From Maricaulis maris (lineage in GTDB: Bacteria > Pseudomonadota > Alphaproteobacteria > Caulobacterales > Maricaulaceae), in assembly GCF_036322705.1 (NCBI RefSeq), contig NZ_AP027270.1:1675501-1739500 (forward strand): a DNA stretch of 64,000 bases, written 5' to 3'. Shown in pieces: positions 26,097 through 35,311 of this stretch; position 1 is the first letter of the stretch; the number at the start of each line of letters is the position of its first letter. The notes below the pieces were generated by a model that was not told the DNA's origin, made no database searches, and saw nothing but the letters and a program-made list of their open reading frames with translations. The translations under genes were made by a program, and so were the position numbers.

Positions 26097-27808
26097 CAGG
26101 CCGTCCCTCCTTCGGTCAAAAGCATTTTCCGCAAGCCCGGCTTGTCGATCTTGCTGGTCCCACCGCGCGGCAGCGGTCCATCCATGCGCCAGACATGGTC
26201 CGGGATCTTGAAGGGCGCCAGATGCGGCTTGAGAAACGCCTTGAGGTCCTCGTCCGACACGGTCGCGCCGGGACGAACCAGGATGGCGGCGCCGACGCGC
26301 TCGCCCAGACGTTCGTCCGGAATGCCGATCACGGCTGCTTCAAGGATGTCGGGATGGTGCGCGAGCGCACCTTCGACTTCGAGGCAGCTGATATTCTCAC
26401 CGCCGCGAAGCAGCATGTCCTTGATCCGGTCGACAATGAACAGGAAGCCGTCCTCGTCGATCACGCCGACATCACCGGTCTTGAACCAGCGATCCTCGGT
26501 CAGCACATCGGCGGTCGCCTCGGGCTGGTTGAGATAACCGCGGAAGACCGCCGGAGACTTGATCCACACTTCGCCCGGCTCGCCGGTCGGGGTTTCATTG
26601 CCCGCCTCGTCCACCGTCTTGATGAAGGTCACGGCCGGCAGCGGCGCACCACACGAGCCCGGCTTGGCCTGATACTCACCAAGGCCGTTATAGGTGCCCA
26701 GCGCGTTGGTCTCGGTCAGGCCATAGCCCGACGACGACCAGGCCTGCGGGAAGACCTCGTTGATCTTCTCGACATGGGCCTCGGGCCGCTTGGCGCCGCC
26801 GGTCCCCATGGACTGAAGGGTTTCGAGCACCACGCCGCGGCGCTCGGCCTCGAGCGTCAATTCATGCGACATCGTCGGCACACCGACCATGTCGGTCAGT
26901 TTCTCGGCCTGGATGATCTCGACGGCTTCGCCGGCATCCCATTTGCGCATCAGCGCCATCTTGCGGCCGGCGAACAGCGACATCATGAAGACCGCATGAG
27001 ATCCGGTGCAGTGGAAGAGCGGGAGGCAGACAAGAACGCCAGGATCACCGTCGACGAAATCCTCGTCCCCGTTCGCCAGCTTGAGCGCAGCACCGAGCAG
27101 GGCGAAGGACAGAACCGTTGTGACAGCGCCGCGATGGGTCAGCCGGGCGCCCTTCGGCTTGCCGGTCGAACCGGACGTGTAGAAGATCGCGAAATCGCTG
27201 TCAGTATCAATGATGAGCTCGGGCGGCGCCTTGCCGGCACTGGCGGCCACCATGCTGTCGAACGTGTCAGCAACACCATCGATCTCGCCGCGCCCGGCGA
27301 TCAGGGTCAGCCCCAGACGATCGGCATGCGGGCGGACCCGCTCGATCTGACGGGCGCCGGCGATGACGACCTTGGCGCCACTGTCTTCCAGACCGAACGC
27401 CATTTCCTCGCTGGTCCACCAGCCATTCAGGGGCACGATCACCCCGCCGGCAGCGATCACCCCGAGGAAACATGCCATCCATTCCGGCGAATTGCGCATG
27501 GCCAGCGCCACCCGCGTGCCGGGGGTCACGCCGTGACGGTCGATCAGCGTATTGGCGACGGCAACCGACCGCGCCACCAGGTCAGCAAAGGTCCAGCGCT
27601 GGTTTTCGAAGACCACCGCTGTCTTCTCGCTATGCTCCATCGCCTTGAGCAGAAGAAAGCGCAGGTCGGCCGGCGCGTTGACATAGGCCAGCTGACGCGT
27701 GCCGAGCACATCGGTCTCGGCAATGTTGAGCACCTCTTCCGCTTCGGTCACCTGGCGCGCGATGTGTTCGATGACAGCCCGCGGCGGGGCGGGTTTACGC
27801 TGAGCCAT
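26096..27808 (-). CDS. AMP-forming acyl-CoA synthetase
   Basis: A 570-residue adenylate-forming ligase. The P-loop-like A3 motif is FYTSGSTGKPKGA; GYGLTETNA and RWFKTGDVGVIDEDGFLFI are the A5 and A7 motifs; and the C-terminal lysine region RGGTSKIDK is present. It activates a carboxylic acid to its CoA ester. It sits two bases after the ACAD11-like dehydrogenase gene and overlaps the hydratase gene, so it supplies the operon's substrate. N-terminal segment is longer than usual by about 30 residues. Confidence 0.93.
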   Translation of the reverse strand: MAQRKPAPPRAVIEHIARQVTEAEEVLNIAETDVLGTRQLAYVNAPADLRFLLLKAMEHSEKTAVVFENQRWTFADLVARSVAVANTLIDRHGVTPGTRVALAMRNSPEWMACFLGVIAAGGVIVPLNGWWTSEEMAFGLEDSGAKVVIAGARQIERVRPHADRLGLTLIAGRGEIDGVADTFDSMVAASAGKAPPELIIDTDSDFAIFYTSGSTGKPKGARLTHRGAVTTVLSFALLGAALKLANGDEDFVDGDPGVLVCLPLFHCTGSHAVFMMSLFAGRKMALMRKWDAGEAVEIIQAEKLTDMVGVPTMSHELTLEAERRGVVLETLQSMGTGGAKRPEAHVEKINEVFPQAWSSSGYGLTETNALGTYNGLGEYQAKPGSCGAPLPAVTFIKTVDEAGNETPTGEPGEVWIKSPAVFRGYLNQPEATADVLTEDRWFKTGDVGVIDEDGFLFIVDRIKDMLLRGGENISCLEVEGALAHHPDILEAAVIGIPDERLGERVGAAILVRPGATVSDEDLKAFLKPHLAPFKIPDHVWRMDGPLPRGGTSKIDKPGLRKMLLTEGGTA

Positions 27809-27810
27809 GA

Positions 27811-29040
27811 TCAGCCCTCATTGGCATAGGGCTTGAGTTCCTTGCGACCGATGACCATGCGGTGCACGGCATCGGGGCCATCGGCGAAGCGCAGGGTGCG
27901 AAGTCCCGTCCACATGGCAGCCAGCGGCGTATCCTGGGACACGCCGGTGCCGCCGTGCATCTGCATGGCTTCGTCGACCGTCTCGAGGGCGACGCGCGGG
28001 GCGACGACCTTGATCTGCGAGATCCACGGCGCAGCCGCGCGCGGATCGCCCTGATCCATCATCCAGGCGGCCTTGAGGCAGAGCAGGCGCGCCTGCTCGA
28101 TCGCCATGCGGCGCTCGGCGATGATGTCGTAATTGGCGCCCAGCTTGGCCAGGGGCTTGCCGAAAGCGGTCCGCGACACGGCGCGCCGACACATCAGTTC
28201 CAGCGCCCGCTCGGCCTGGCCGATGGCCCGCATGCAGTGGTGAATCCGCCCCGGCCCAAGACGGCCCTGGGAAATCTCGAAGCCACGGCCACGGCCGAGG
28301 ATCAGACACTCCTTGGGCACCCGCACATTGGTGAAGCGGATGTGCATGTGACCGTGCGGCGCATCGTCATGGCCGAAGACCGTCATCGGGCGCAGGATCT
28401 CGATGCCCGGAAGATCGGAATCGATCAGGAATTGCGAGTGGCGACCGTGACGCGGCGCGTCATCGCCTTCGGTACGGGTCATCAGCACGTAGACGGCACA
28501 GCGGGGGTCACCGGCCCCGGAAGCCCAGTATTTCTCGCCATTGAGGACCCACTCATCACCGTCCTCGACCGCCGAGAAGGCGATATTGGTGGCATCCGAA
28601 GAGGCCACGTCCGGTTCGGTCATCAGGTAGGCGGATCGCATTTTGCCCGCGAGCAGCGGCTCGAGATATTTCTTCTTCTGCTCGGCATTTCCGTAGCGCT
28701 CGATGACTTCCATATTGCCGGTATCCGGCGCCGAACAGTTGAAGGTTTCGGCGGCCAGGTGGGACCAGCCCATTTCCTCGGCAAGATAGGCGTATTCGAC
28801 AGTCGAGAGGCCGTAGCCCCGGTCGGAGCCGGTCAGCCAGAAGTTCCACAGGCCGCGCTTGCGGGCTTCCGCCTTGAGGCTCTCCAGGATCTCGGTCTGA
28901 CGATCAGTGAAGGCAAAGCGGTTACCGGCCTTGCCGATCTCCGCATGGTATTCCGCCTCAACCGGCATCACGACATCACGCACCATGGCGCGGACTTGTT
29001 CAATGAGCGGCTTGACGCGCTCCGACATACCCAGATCCAT
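27811..29040 (-). CDS. Acyl-CoA dehydrogenase, ACAD10/11-like
   Basis: A 409-residue flavoprotein. The FAD/acyl binding segments are visible (YLMTEPDVASSDATNIAF; MQMHGGTGVSQDTPLA). The C-terminal RFADGPDAVHRMVIGR, with Asp where medium-chain enzymes carry the catalytic Glu (YEG), is typical of the ACAD10/11 group acting on long or modified acyl chains. GGGGAGA precedes the start. It lies two bases upstream of the ligase gene. Confidence 0.9.
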   Translation of the reverse strand: MDLGMSERVKPLIEQVRAMVRDVVMPVEAEYHAEIGKAGNRFAFTDRQTEILESLKAEARKRGLWNFWLTGSDRGYGLSTVEYAYLAEEMGWSHLAAETFNCSAPDTGNMEVIERYGNAEQKKKYLEPLLAGKMRSAYLMTEPDVASSDATNIAFSAVEDGDEWVLNGEKYWASGAGDPRCAVYVLMTRTEGDDAPRHGRHSQFLIDSDLPGIEILRPMTVFGHDDAPHGHMHIRFTNVRVPKECLILGRGRGFEISQGRLGPGRIHHCMRAIGQAERALELMCRRAVSRTAFGKPLAKLGANYDIIAERRMAIEQARLLCLKAAWMMDQGDPRAAAPWISQIKVVAPRVALETVDEAMQMHGGTGVSQDTPLAAMWTGLRTLRFADGPDAVHRMVIGRKELKPYANEG

Positions 29041-29102
29041 GTTTCTCCCCTTTATCTCGTTCCGTTTGATTTGTTTTAGGCGTTGAATTTCGTGTGTTGG
29101 CG

Positions 29103-29894
29103 CTAGACCGGGCGGCCGCGCTTCTCGACCATCATGCGACGAAACTTGCGCATGCCGCCGAGCCAGCGATCGCGCTGGCTGGCCCGCGCCAGCTCGTATC
29201 CGGCGACGGTATCATGCGGCAGCGCCAGAAAGCGTTTTTCCGCAATCGCTGCGAGTGTCTCGGCGGCCACGTCCGACGGTTCGACAATCCCGTCCGCGCC
29301 GGCAATCCCGCCGTCCTCGCTGCCGCCAATCATATCCGTCCGCACCGCTTGCGGGCAGACGCAGACGACCTGAAGACCCTCATCGCCATGGGCAATGAGC
29401 AGGCTTTCCGCAAACGAGACAGCGGCGTGTTTGGTCGCCGTGTAGGACGCCGCGCCGATCTGGGCCAGAAGCCCGGCCGCGGACGCGACGATCACGAAGA
29501 CCCCGCCGCCACGCTGTTTCATGCGCGGCCAGACCTGGCGCGAACTGCGCACCGCGCCCATCACATTGACCTCGAAGCTGTCCTGCCAGGCCTTGTCATC
29601 GGCGCCCATGGCATCCCAGCTCGGCTCGTCGGTCCTCAGGATGCCGGCATTCGAGACGAACACGTCGACCGATCCCAGCTCGCGCTCGGCCCGATCCAGA
29701 AAAGCGCCGATCTCGGCTTCATTCGTCACATCGACCGTCATGCCGAGACCGCCGAGCGCCCTGGCGGCCTCCTCGGCTCCGGACAGGTCAGCCAGCGCAA
29801 CCTTTGCGCCTTTCGCATGAAAGGCCTCGGCCATGGCCAGACCAATACCGCGTCCAGCCCCGGTGATCGCAACCACCTTGCCCTGATAATCCAT
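29103..29894 (-). CDS. Short-chain dehydrogenase/reductase in the acyl-CoA operon
   Basis: A 263-residue classical SDR with TGAGRGIG (nucleotide binding), NAGIL and YTATKHA (catalytic Tyr and Lys). The ATG at 29894 with GGAGGAGAC upstream is preferred over a TTG one codon earlier. It resembles broad-range oxidoreductases for ketones or secondary alcohols. Placed between two acyl-CoA dehydrogenase genes with spacings of 26 and 62 bases, it belongs to the same transcript. Confidence 0.9.
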   Translation of the reverse strand: MDYQGKVVAITGAGRGIGLAMAEAFHAKGAKVALADLSGAEEAARALGGLGMTVDVTNEAEIGAFLDRAERELGSVDVFVSNAGILRTDEPSWDAMGADDKAWQDSFEVNVMGAVRSSRQVWPRMKQRGGGVFVIVASAAGLLAQIGAASYTATKHAAVSFAESLLIAHGDEGLQVVCVCPQAVRTDMIGGSEDGGIAGADGIVEPSDVAAETLAAIAEKRFLALPHDTVAGYELARASQRDRWLGGMRKFRRMMVEKRGRPV

Positions 29895-29923
29895 CAAGTC
29901 TCCTCCCCCGCGATTTGCGCGGA

Positions 29924-31063
29924 TCAGTACTGACGCATGCGTGCGAATTTCTCGGCGTGGAAGTTGGCATCGCCATAGAGCGCCTCGGCGACCCGGATCC
30001 GCTTCATGAAGAAGCCGATATCGTACTCGTCCGTCATGCCCATCCCGCCATGCATCTGCACACCTTCCTGGGAGGCAAGCTGGGCCACCTGACCCATCTT
30101 GGCCTTGGCCGCCGAGACCATCATCGCCGCGTGATCGGGCGCCGCATCAAGCGTCTGGAGTGCTTTCAGCACGATCGATTTGCCCAGCTCGACCTCGGAG
30201 TAGAGATGTGCCGCCCGGTGCTGCAGCGCCTGGAATGTGGCGATGATCTCCCCGAACTGCTTGCGTTCCTTGAGATAGGACACCGTGCTTTCGAGGCAGT
30301 GCTGTGCCGAGCCGGACATCTCTGCCGACAAGCCCGCGCGGCCCGCGTCCAGCACGGCTTCAAGCGCCTTGAGACCGCCATCGACATCACCGAGCACAGC
30401 GTCCGCCGTCACTTCGACGCCATCGAGCGTGACCGTCGCGAAATTTCGGCTGTCGACGGTCTGGATGCGCTCAACCGAGACCCCGGCCGCGTCGCGTGGC
30501 ACGAGGAAGAGCGAGATCCCTTCGGCTTCGCTCTCGCTGCCAGCCGTGCGGGCCGAGACAATCATCATGTCGGCAACATGACCTTCGGCCACAAAACCCT
30601 TCTTGCCGCTCAGCTTGAAGCCGTTGCCGGAGCGCTCAGCGGTGGTGGTCACGCTCGAGGGGTTGTGCTTTCGGCCTTCATCAACGGCGATCGCTGTGAT
30701 GGCGTCGCCCGCCGCGATGCGCGGCAGCCATTCCGACTTCTGCCCCGCGGACCCGAAGCGCGACAGCGCGGTTGCGCCCATGATGGCGGTCGACAGGAAG
30801 GGCGAGGCGGTCAGCGTCCGCCCCATTTCCTCGGCGATAACACCGGCCGCGACATAGCCCATTTCCACGCCGCCCTGGTCTTCCGGGACAAGCACGCTGG
30901 TCCAGCCCATCTCGGCCATTGCGGCCCAGGTCTTGCGGTCAAATCCGTCTGCATCCGCCCGGTCACGCAGCTGGCGCAACTGGGCGATCGGCGCACTGTC
31001 CGCGAGAAAGCCGCGGGCGGCATCCTTGAGCATGCCGGCTTCTTCATTCAGCACCATGGCCAT
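29924..31063 (-). CDS. Acyl-CoA dehydrogenase, non-catalytic-type partner subunit
   Basis: A 379-residue acyl-CoA dehydrogenase. The fold is clear (GGVEMGYVAAGVIAEEMGRT; QEGVQMHGGMGMTDEYD), but the C-terminal segment where active members have a catalytic Glu (YEG) reads EALYGDANFH, with no Glu there. Two adjacent dehydrogenases, one lacking this Glu, are known from actinobacterial sterol side-chain pathways (ChsE1-ChsE2), where they form a heterotetramer. The next upstream gene is the likely active partner, 27 bases away. Confidence 0.88.
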   Translation of the reverse strand: MAMVLNEEAGMLKDAARGFLADSAPIAQLRQLRDRADADGFDRKTWAAMAEMGWTSVLVPEDQGGVEMGYVAAGVIAEEMGRTLTASPFLSTAIMGATALSRFGSAGQKSEWLPRIAAGDAITAIAVDEGRKHNPSSVTTTAERSGNGFKLSGKKGFVAEGHVADMMIVSARTAGSESEAEGISLFLVPRDAAGVSVERIQTVDSRNFATVTLDGVEVTADAVLGDVDGGLKALEAVLDAGRAGLSAEMSGSAQHCLESTVSYLKERKQFGEIIATFQALQHRAAHLYSEVELGKSIVLKALQTLDAAPDHAAMMVSAAKAKMGQVAQLASQEGVQMHGGMGMTDEYDIGFFMKRIRVAEALYGDANFHAEKFARMRQY

Positions 31064-31090
31064 GGTGGTCTCTCCCCTTATGGTGCGTCG

Positions 31091-32257
31091 TTACGCGGAC
31101 GGCATTTCGAGAATGCGCTTGGAAATGATGTTGAGCTGGACCTCTGACGTACCGCCCTCGATCGAGTTGCCCTTCGAGCGCAGCCAATGGGCGGCGACAT
31201 CATCATCCGAACCCCATTCCAGGCCGTCCTGGCCGGCGCTGTCCATCATGAGTTCCATGCGGCGCTTGTTCAGTTCGGTGCCGTAATATTTCAGCATCGA
31301 GGAGTTGGCGCCCGTGCCCTGCCCGGCCTTGGCCTCGTCGGCAACGCGTTCCATCGTCGACATGAAGGCCAAGCCATCAATCTCGAGACGAACCACGTCG
31401 GTCCGCAGGAAGGGATCCGCCAGACGGCCCTGCTCGTCCTTGCCAATCATCTGGACAGCGACATCGCCGGCCGGACGCATGACATTGGAGCCCATGCCGC
31501 CGATCATCTCGCGCTCGTGAGTCAGGAGATACTTGGCGACCGACCAGCCCTTGTTCTTTTCGCCGATCAGATTGTGTTTCTCGGCGCGCGCGTCATCGAA
31601 GAAGGTTTCGCAGAAGGGCGATTTTCCGGAGATCAGCTTGATCGGCTTGGTCGTCACACCCGGCTGATCCATGTCGACCAGGATGAAGGAGATGCCTTCA
31701 TGCTTCTTGGCGGCAAAATCAGTCCGGACGAGCGCAAAAATCCAGTCCGCTTGGTCGGCATAGGAGGTCCAGATCTTCTGGCCGTTGATCAGATAGTGAT
31801 CACCCTTGTCCTCGCACTTGGTCATCAACGCTGCGAGATCGGAGCCGGCATTCGGCTCGGAATAGCCCTGCGCCCAGCGGATCTCGCCACGCGCGATGCG
31901 GGGCAGATGCTCGAGCTTCTGCTCATGCGTACCATATTTCAGAAGTGCCGGGCCGAGCATCCAGATGCCGAAGGATTGCAGCGGAACGCGCGCTTTCAGG
32001 CGCTTCATCTCATCGCGCAGGACCTTGGCGTGGGCCTTGTCGAGCCCGCCACCGCCATACTCGGTCGGCCATTCCGGAACCGTCCAGCCCTTCTCGGCCA
32101 TCCGGTCCAGCCACAGTTTTTGCGGTTCGGTGAACTTGAAGTTCCGACCACCCCAGACGACGTCGTCTTCGCCCTGCATCGGCTGACGCATTTCCTCGGG
32201 ACAATTGGCTTCGAGCCAGCCCCGGACTTCTTCGCGGAAGGCTTCCAGATCGGACAT
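31091..32257 (-). CDS. Acyl-CoA dehydrogenase, catalytic-type subunit
   Basis: A 388-residue acyl-CoA dehydrogenase and the first gene of the operon. The ATG at 32257 with GGGGAGA upstream is preferred to an earlier in-frame Met. Acyl- and FAD-binding segments include GYSEPNAGSDLAALMT and INGQKIWTSYADQADW; the catalytic Glu sits in SIEGGTSEVQLNII. It probably pairs with the following gene product. It oxidises acyl-CoA to 2-enoyl-CoA, passing electrons to ETF. The promoter should lie in 32258-32387. Confidence 0.9.
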   Translation of the reverse strand: MSDLEAFREEVRGWLEANCPEEMRQPMQGEDDVVWGGRNFKFTEPQKLWLDRMAEKGWTVPEWPTEYGGGGLDKAHAKVLRDEMKRLKARVPLQSFGIWMLGPALLKYGTHEQKLEHLPRIARGEIRWAQGYSEPNAGSDLAALMTKCEDKGDHYLINGQKIWTSYADQADWIFALVRTDFAAKKHEGISFILVDMDQPGVTTKPIKLISGKSPFCETFFDDARAEKHNLIGEKNKGWSVAKYLLTHEREMIGGMGSNVMRPAGDVAVQMIGKDEQGRLADPFLRTDVVRLEIDGLAFMSTMERVADEAKAGQGTGANSSMLKYYGTELNKRRMELMMDSAGQDGLEWGSDDDVAAHWLRSKGNSIEGGTSEVQLNIISKRILEMPSA

Positions 32258-32387
32258 GATCTCCCCTTTATCGACTTTATCGAGCATACGGTATGATGCA
32301 CTTGCGAAGACGCTAGCGCCGAACCGGGGTCAGGTCCATGGGCAGAAGCGGCGATTTCAGTGAAATCTCGGCATACATTCCCGCATG

Positions 32388-32417
32388 AAAAAGCCCCGGC
32401 CATGAGGCCGGGGCTTT
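32388..32417 (-). terminator. Rho-independent terminator of the desaturase gene
   Basis: A perfect 12-bp stem (AAAGCCCCGGCC, 32390-32401, with GGCCGGGGCTTT, 32406-32417) around ATGA. On the minus strand it ends in a run of five Ts, 31 bases after the desaturase stop codon. Confidence 0.9.
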
Positions 32418-32447
32418 GGAATGTCCGCGCTCAGCCTCGACGGGCAA

Positions 32448-33356
32448 TCACGCAAATTGCGGCGCGATCTGGAGGTTCTTGGCAAGCCCCAGTCGACGCA
32501 TCACCAGAAGCGCGGTGCCGTTATAGTCGACGACCCGGTTCCAGAAGCCTTTCTTGGGCAGGTGCAGGGCCGAACGCGGGAAGTCGTGATGGTGATCGTG
32601 CAACGCTTCGCCGCCGGTCAGAAGCGCCAGCAGATAGTCGAACCATTTCGGCGTCTTCATGTGACCGAACACGTTCACGCCCAGCGTGGTGGCGTGGAAT
32701 TGCAAGCCGCGGCCAATGATCACGCTGGCATGAAGCAGGGCCGTCAGGATGAGCGAGCCGCCGGTCAGCGCAACAGCCACGTAGACGGCGGCGGGGATGA
32801 CCAGGTGCACAACCAGCGATAGCGTGATGTGGAAACGGTCAGCGAAATGAACGACCGGGTTGTCCTTCAGCCACATCGGCATCGGGCGGGCGAGGTCATT
32901 TTCGTCCCGCCACAGGATCCAGCCGACCCAGGCCCAGACCTTGGATTCGAACGGATTGTGCGGGTCGCCCGGCTTGTCGGCAAAGCGGTGGTGCTGGGAG
33001 TGGTAATTGACCCAATCCTTCAAAGTTCCCTGCATCGCCAGGATGCAATTGATCATGATGATGACCTGGCCCGGCCATTTGATCTCGCCGGCGCGGTGTT
33101 GCCAGATCCGGTGCAGCGGGCCGATCCCCATATTGCACAGCACGATGGTCAGCGCGGTCACGCCGAAGCAGAGCGGCGCGTACCACCAATGCAGGGTCAG
33201 GCCGCTCAGGGCGAGGCCGAGGATGAGCATGGTGGTCAGCAACGCGACGCCGAGCGCCGGGTAGATGATCGCGGAAAACGCGCTCGCCCAGTTGAGCGTC
33301 CGCCAGGATTTCAGGATCGCATCGGAGCGCGCCATAAGACGGGATTCAAGGGTCAT
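32448..33356 (-). CDS. Delta-9-type acyl-lipid/acyl-CoA desaturase
   Basis: A 302-residue membrane di-iron desaturase. All three histidine boxes are present: HRIWQH (H82, H87), HSQHH (H119, H122, H123) and HDHHH (H253, H255-257). Two long hydrophobic stretches (YPALGVALLTTMLILGLALS; SLVVHLVIPAAVYVAVAL) span the membrane. Such enzymes introduce a cis double bond into fatty acyl chains and tune membrane fluidity. Transcribed alone. Confidence 0.92.
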   Translation of the reverse strand: MTLESRLMARSDAILKSWRTLNWASAFSAIIYPALGVALLTTMLILGLALSGLTLHWWYAPLCFGVTALTIVLCNMGIGPLHRIWQHRAGEIKWPGQVIIMINCILAMQGTLKDWVNYHSQHHRFADKPGDPHNPFESKVWAWVGWILWRDENDLARPMPMWLKDNPVVHFADRFHITLSLVVHLVIPAAVYVAVALTGGSLILTALLHASVIIGRGLQFHATTLGVNVFGHMKTPKWFDYLLALLTGGEALHDHHHDFPRSALHLPKKGFWNRVVDYNGTALLVMRRLGLAKNLQIAPQFA

Positions 33357-33728
33357 GAATGGATACTCTCAAAGAAAAACAAAGGAACCGGTACGGAGTT
33401 CACCTGAAGTTTCAGCCGACACGCGACCGTCGTCAAATACTCTATGTAGGGTGATTTATGCCGGAGTGCGGGGGTTTGCGACCAGTCATAACCAAATAGC
33501 CCCCGTTCGGGCGCGCGGTAAGGCAATCGCAAGACCTGGCACCGTCGCGATCAGGACGCAGCTCCCTCTGCGTTTTTGAAATTCGCCGAGGATCGGGTTC
33601 GGTTTGGCGCCTGACGGGCGGAATGGCAAAGAAACAGCCCGAATTATCGATTGTCGGGATGGACGCCGGTCGTTTCTTACGCTTTCGTAAGGTTACTGGA
33701 AATTCGATTCAGGGCTGGGGAGCGATTG
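33357..33728. other. Intergenic region between divergent genes
   Basis: A 372-base gap that must hold the promoters of the desaturase (minus) and the small secreted protein (plus). It is less GC-rich near the desaturase start (CAAAGAAAAACAAAGG). A short imperfect hairpin (GCCCCCGTTCGGGCGC) lies near 33500-33515. No RNA gene or convincing reading frame seen. Confidence 0.5.
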
Positions 33729-33944
33729 ATGAGAACACAAGCGATCATTCTGGGAAGTGCCGTAGCGGTTTCGCTGGTCGCCCTGAGCTGTCCGGCCTCG
33801 GTGCGGACTGCTGTCGTCGAGCGCACGCAGATCCCGGACCACGTCTATGTAGAGGCCGAGCGTCAACTCGGGGTCTTTGTCGCCTGGGCACGCAATGACG
33901 CGGCCGTTCCCGACTATTCGCCGCGAGACATCGCCGAATCCTGA
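33729..33944 (+). CDS. Small exported protein of unknown function
   Basis: A 71-residue protein. GGGGAG six to eleven bases upstream supports the ATG at 33729. Residues 1-22 (MRTQAIILGSAVAVSLVALS, then C) look like a signal peptide, possibly with a lipobox-like end (LSC). The rest is short and acidic (VYVEAERQLGVFVAWARNDA). It ends 55 bases from the convergent ccmI stop. I recognise no family. Confidence 0.55.
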   Translation: MRTQAIILGSAVAVSLVALSCPASVRTAVVERTQIPDHVYVEAERQLGVFVAWARNDAAVPDYSPRDIAES

Positions 33945-33998
33945 AATCTGCCAGATCCTGACCTCAGCCGGTCCTGAGCGTCTGTCAGAGCGCCCGTG

Positions 33999-34838
33999 CT
34001 AGGGCTCCGCTGACCCCGCTTCGGCTTCGGCCGCCGCAATCCGGGCCTCGACCATGCCCAGATAGGCAGCGCCGTCCGCCGCGCCGTCGATGATTGCCTG
34101 CCATTCCTGCATCGCTGCCTCCCGCTCACCATCCTGGTAGCGGGCCTCCGCCATGAAAAAGCGTGCGCGGATATCGTTGGCATCGATGTCGAGGGCCCGG
34201 GCAAAGGCTTCGCGGGCTGCCGGCGACATCGTGCCACCGCTCTCGAACAGGCGCGCCTGTCCCAGAGAGCTGAACAGGAACGCCGATCCCGGCTCCCAGT
34301 TGATGGCATTCTCGAAGGCAATGGCGGCTTCACCAAACCGGCCAAGGCGCAGATAGGCTTGCCCCAGAACCGCCCAGCCCTGGGGATTGTCAGGGTTGGT
34401 GGCCAGGTCCGTCCGGAGATTGTCGAGTTCCGCCATCACGGCCCGCGCCTCCTCGGGAATCGCCGGCATTTCAGCCGGTTGCCTGCCAACGAGCTGCGGG
34501 CTGCCGATCGCCATGTAGATCGCAAAGGCGGCGATCACGGTAATGCCGGATCCTGCCACCAGAGCCTGCCGCAGGACCTGTGAGGGCGCATGGGCCTCGA
34601 CGCTGTCCTCGTCCATCCGGGCATTGGCGAGACTCATCCGGCGACGGATGTCGAGTTCCGCCTGGCGGGAAGCCTCCGCATCGATGAAACCCAGCTCTCG
34701 ATCCCGCTCAAGCTCCGCCAGCTGGCCGGCAAACACCTCGCGCCCGTCGGACACCTGTCCCTTGACCCCGCGCATTACCGGCAGAGCCAGACCCAGAGCG
34801 ACGATGCTTGCGAGCAAGGCAATCAGAAACCAGATCAT
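33999..34838 (-). CDS. ccmI: Cytochrome c biogenesis protein CcmI (CycH)
   Basis: A 279-residue protein. Its N-terminal membrane segments (MIWFLIALLASIVALGLALP and a second near residue 105) flank a cytoplasmic coil (DGREVFAGQLAELERDRELG), followed by tetratricopeptide repeats (GWAVLGQAYLRLGRFGEAAI). In System I cytochrome c maturation, CcmI holds apocytochrome c and hands it to CcmF/CcmH. Its start overlaps the ccmH stop by four bases. It is the last gene of the ccmFGHI operon. Confidence 0.9.
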   Translation of the reverse strand: MIWFLIALLASIVALGLALPVMRGVKGQVSDGREVFAGQLAELERDRELGFIDAEASRQAELDIRRRMSLANARMDEDSVEAHAPSQVLRQALVAGSGITVIAAFAIYMAIGSPQLVGRQPAEMPAIPEEARAVMAELDNLRTDLATNPDNPQGWAVLGQAYLRLGRFGEAAIAFENAINWEPGSAFLFSSLGQARLFESGGTMSPAAREAFARALDIDANDIRARFFMAEARYQDGEREAAMQEWQAIIDGAADGAAYLGMVEARIAAAEAEAGSAEP

Positions 34839-35311
34839 GACAACCCCTCCTCCTCGCGCAGGCGCGCCAGTTCCGCTTCGTCTTCAGGGTCGAGACCGGC
34901 CGAAAGGCGGCGCGACTGGGCCCGGATATAGATGACAACCAACACGCCGCCGCCAACCAGAAGAATGGCCGGCAACAGCCACAGAAGCAGCGTATTGCCC
35001 TGCAAGGGCGGCGTCATCAGAACGTAGTCACCATAGCGGGTCTGCAGCCAGGTGCGGACCTCGGCATCGCTGTCACCGGCGAGCAGTCGCTCGCGCACCA
35101 CGGCGCGCATGTCGGCAGCCAGCGGCGCATTGCTCTCATCGATACTCTGGCTCTGACAGACAACACAGCGCAGGTCGCGGTAAAGCGCCCGTGCCCGCGT
35201 CTCCATCACCTCATCGGCCATCTGCTCATCCGGCTGCGGCGCCGCCAGGGCATTCGGCGCGGACAGCAGCAGCGCGAGAACCAGAACACTGAAACGAACC
35301 AGCCGGGTCAT
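34835..35311 (-). CDS. ccmH: Cytochrome c maturation protein CcmH (CycL)
   Basis: A 158-residue protein with signal peptide (ending NALAAP), the redox motif LRCVVCQSQSI and one membrane segment (LLLWLLPAILLVGGGVLVVI). CcmH reduces the apocytochrome haem-binding cysteines in the periplasm. It overlaps ccmG and ccmI by four bases each (ATGA type), so the operon is tightly coupled. Length fits the short alphaproteobacterial CcmH, with the CcmI function on a separate protein. Confidence 0.94.
   Translation of the reverse strand: MTRLVRFSVLVLALLLSAPNALAAPQPDEQMADEVMETRARALYRDLRCVVCQSQSIDESNAPLAADMRAVVRERLLAGDSDAEVRTWLQTRYGDYVLMTPPLQGNTLLLWLLPAILLVGGGVLVVIYIRAQSRRLSAGLDPEDEAELARLREEEGLS

Noticed and set aside
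33623-33898. Alternative 91-residue frame overlapping the small exported protein
   Set aside because: It lacks a ribosome binding site and has no signal peptide; the overlapping frame at 33729 has both.
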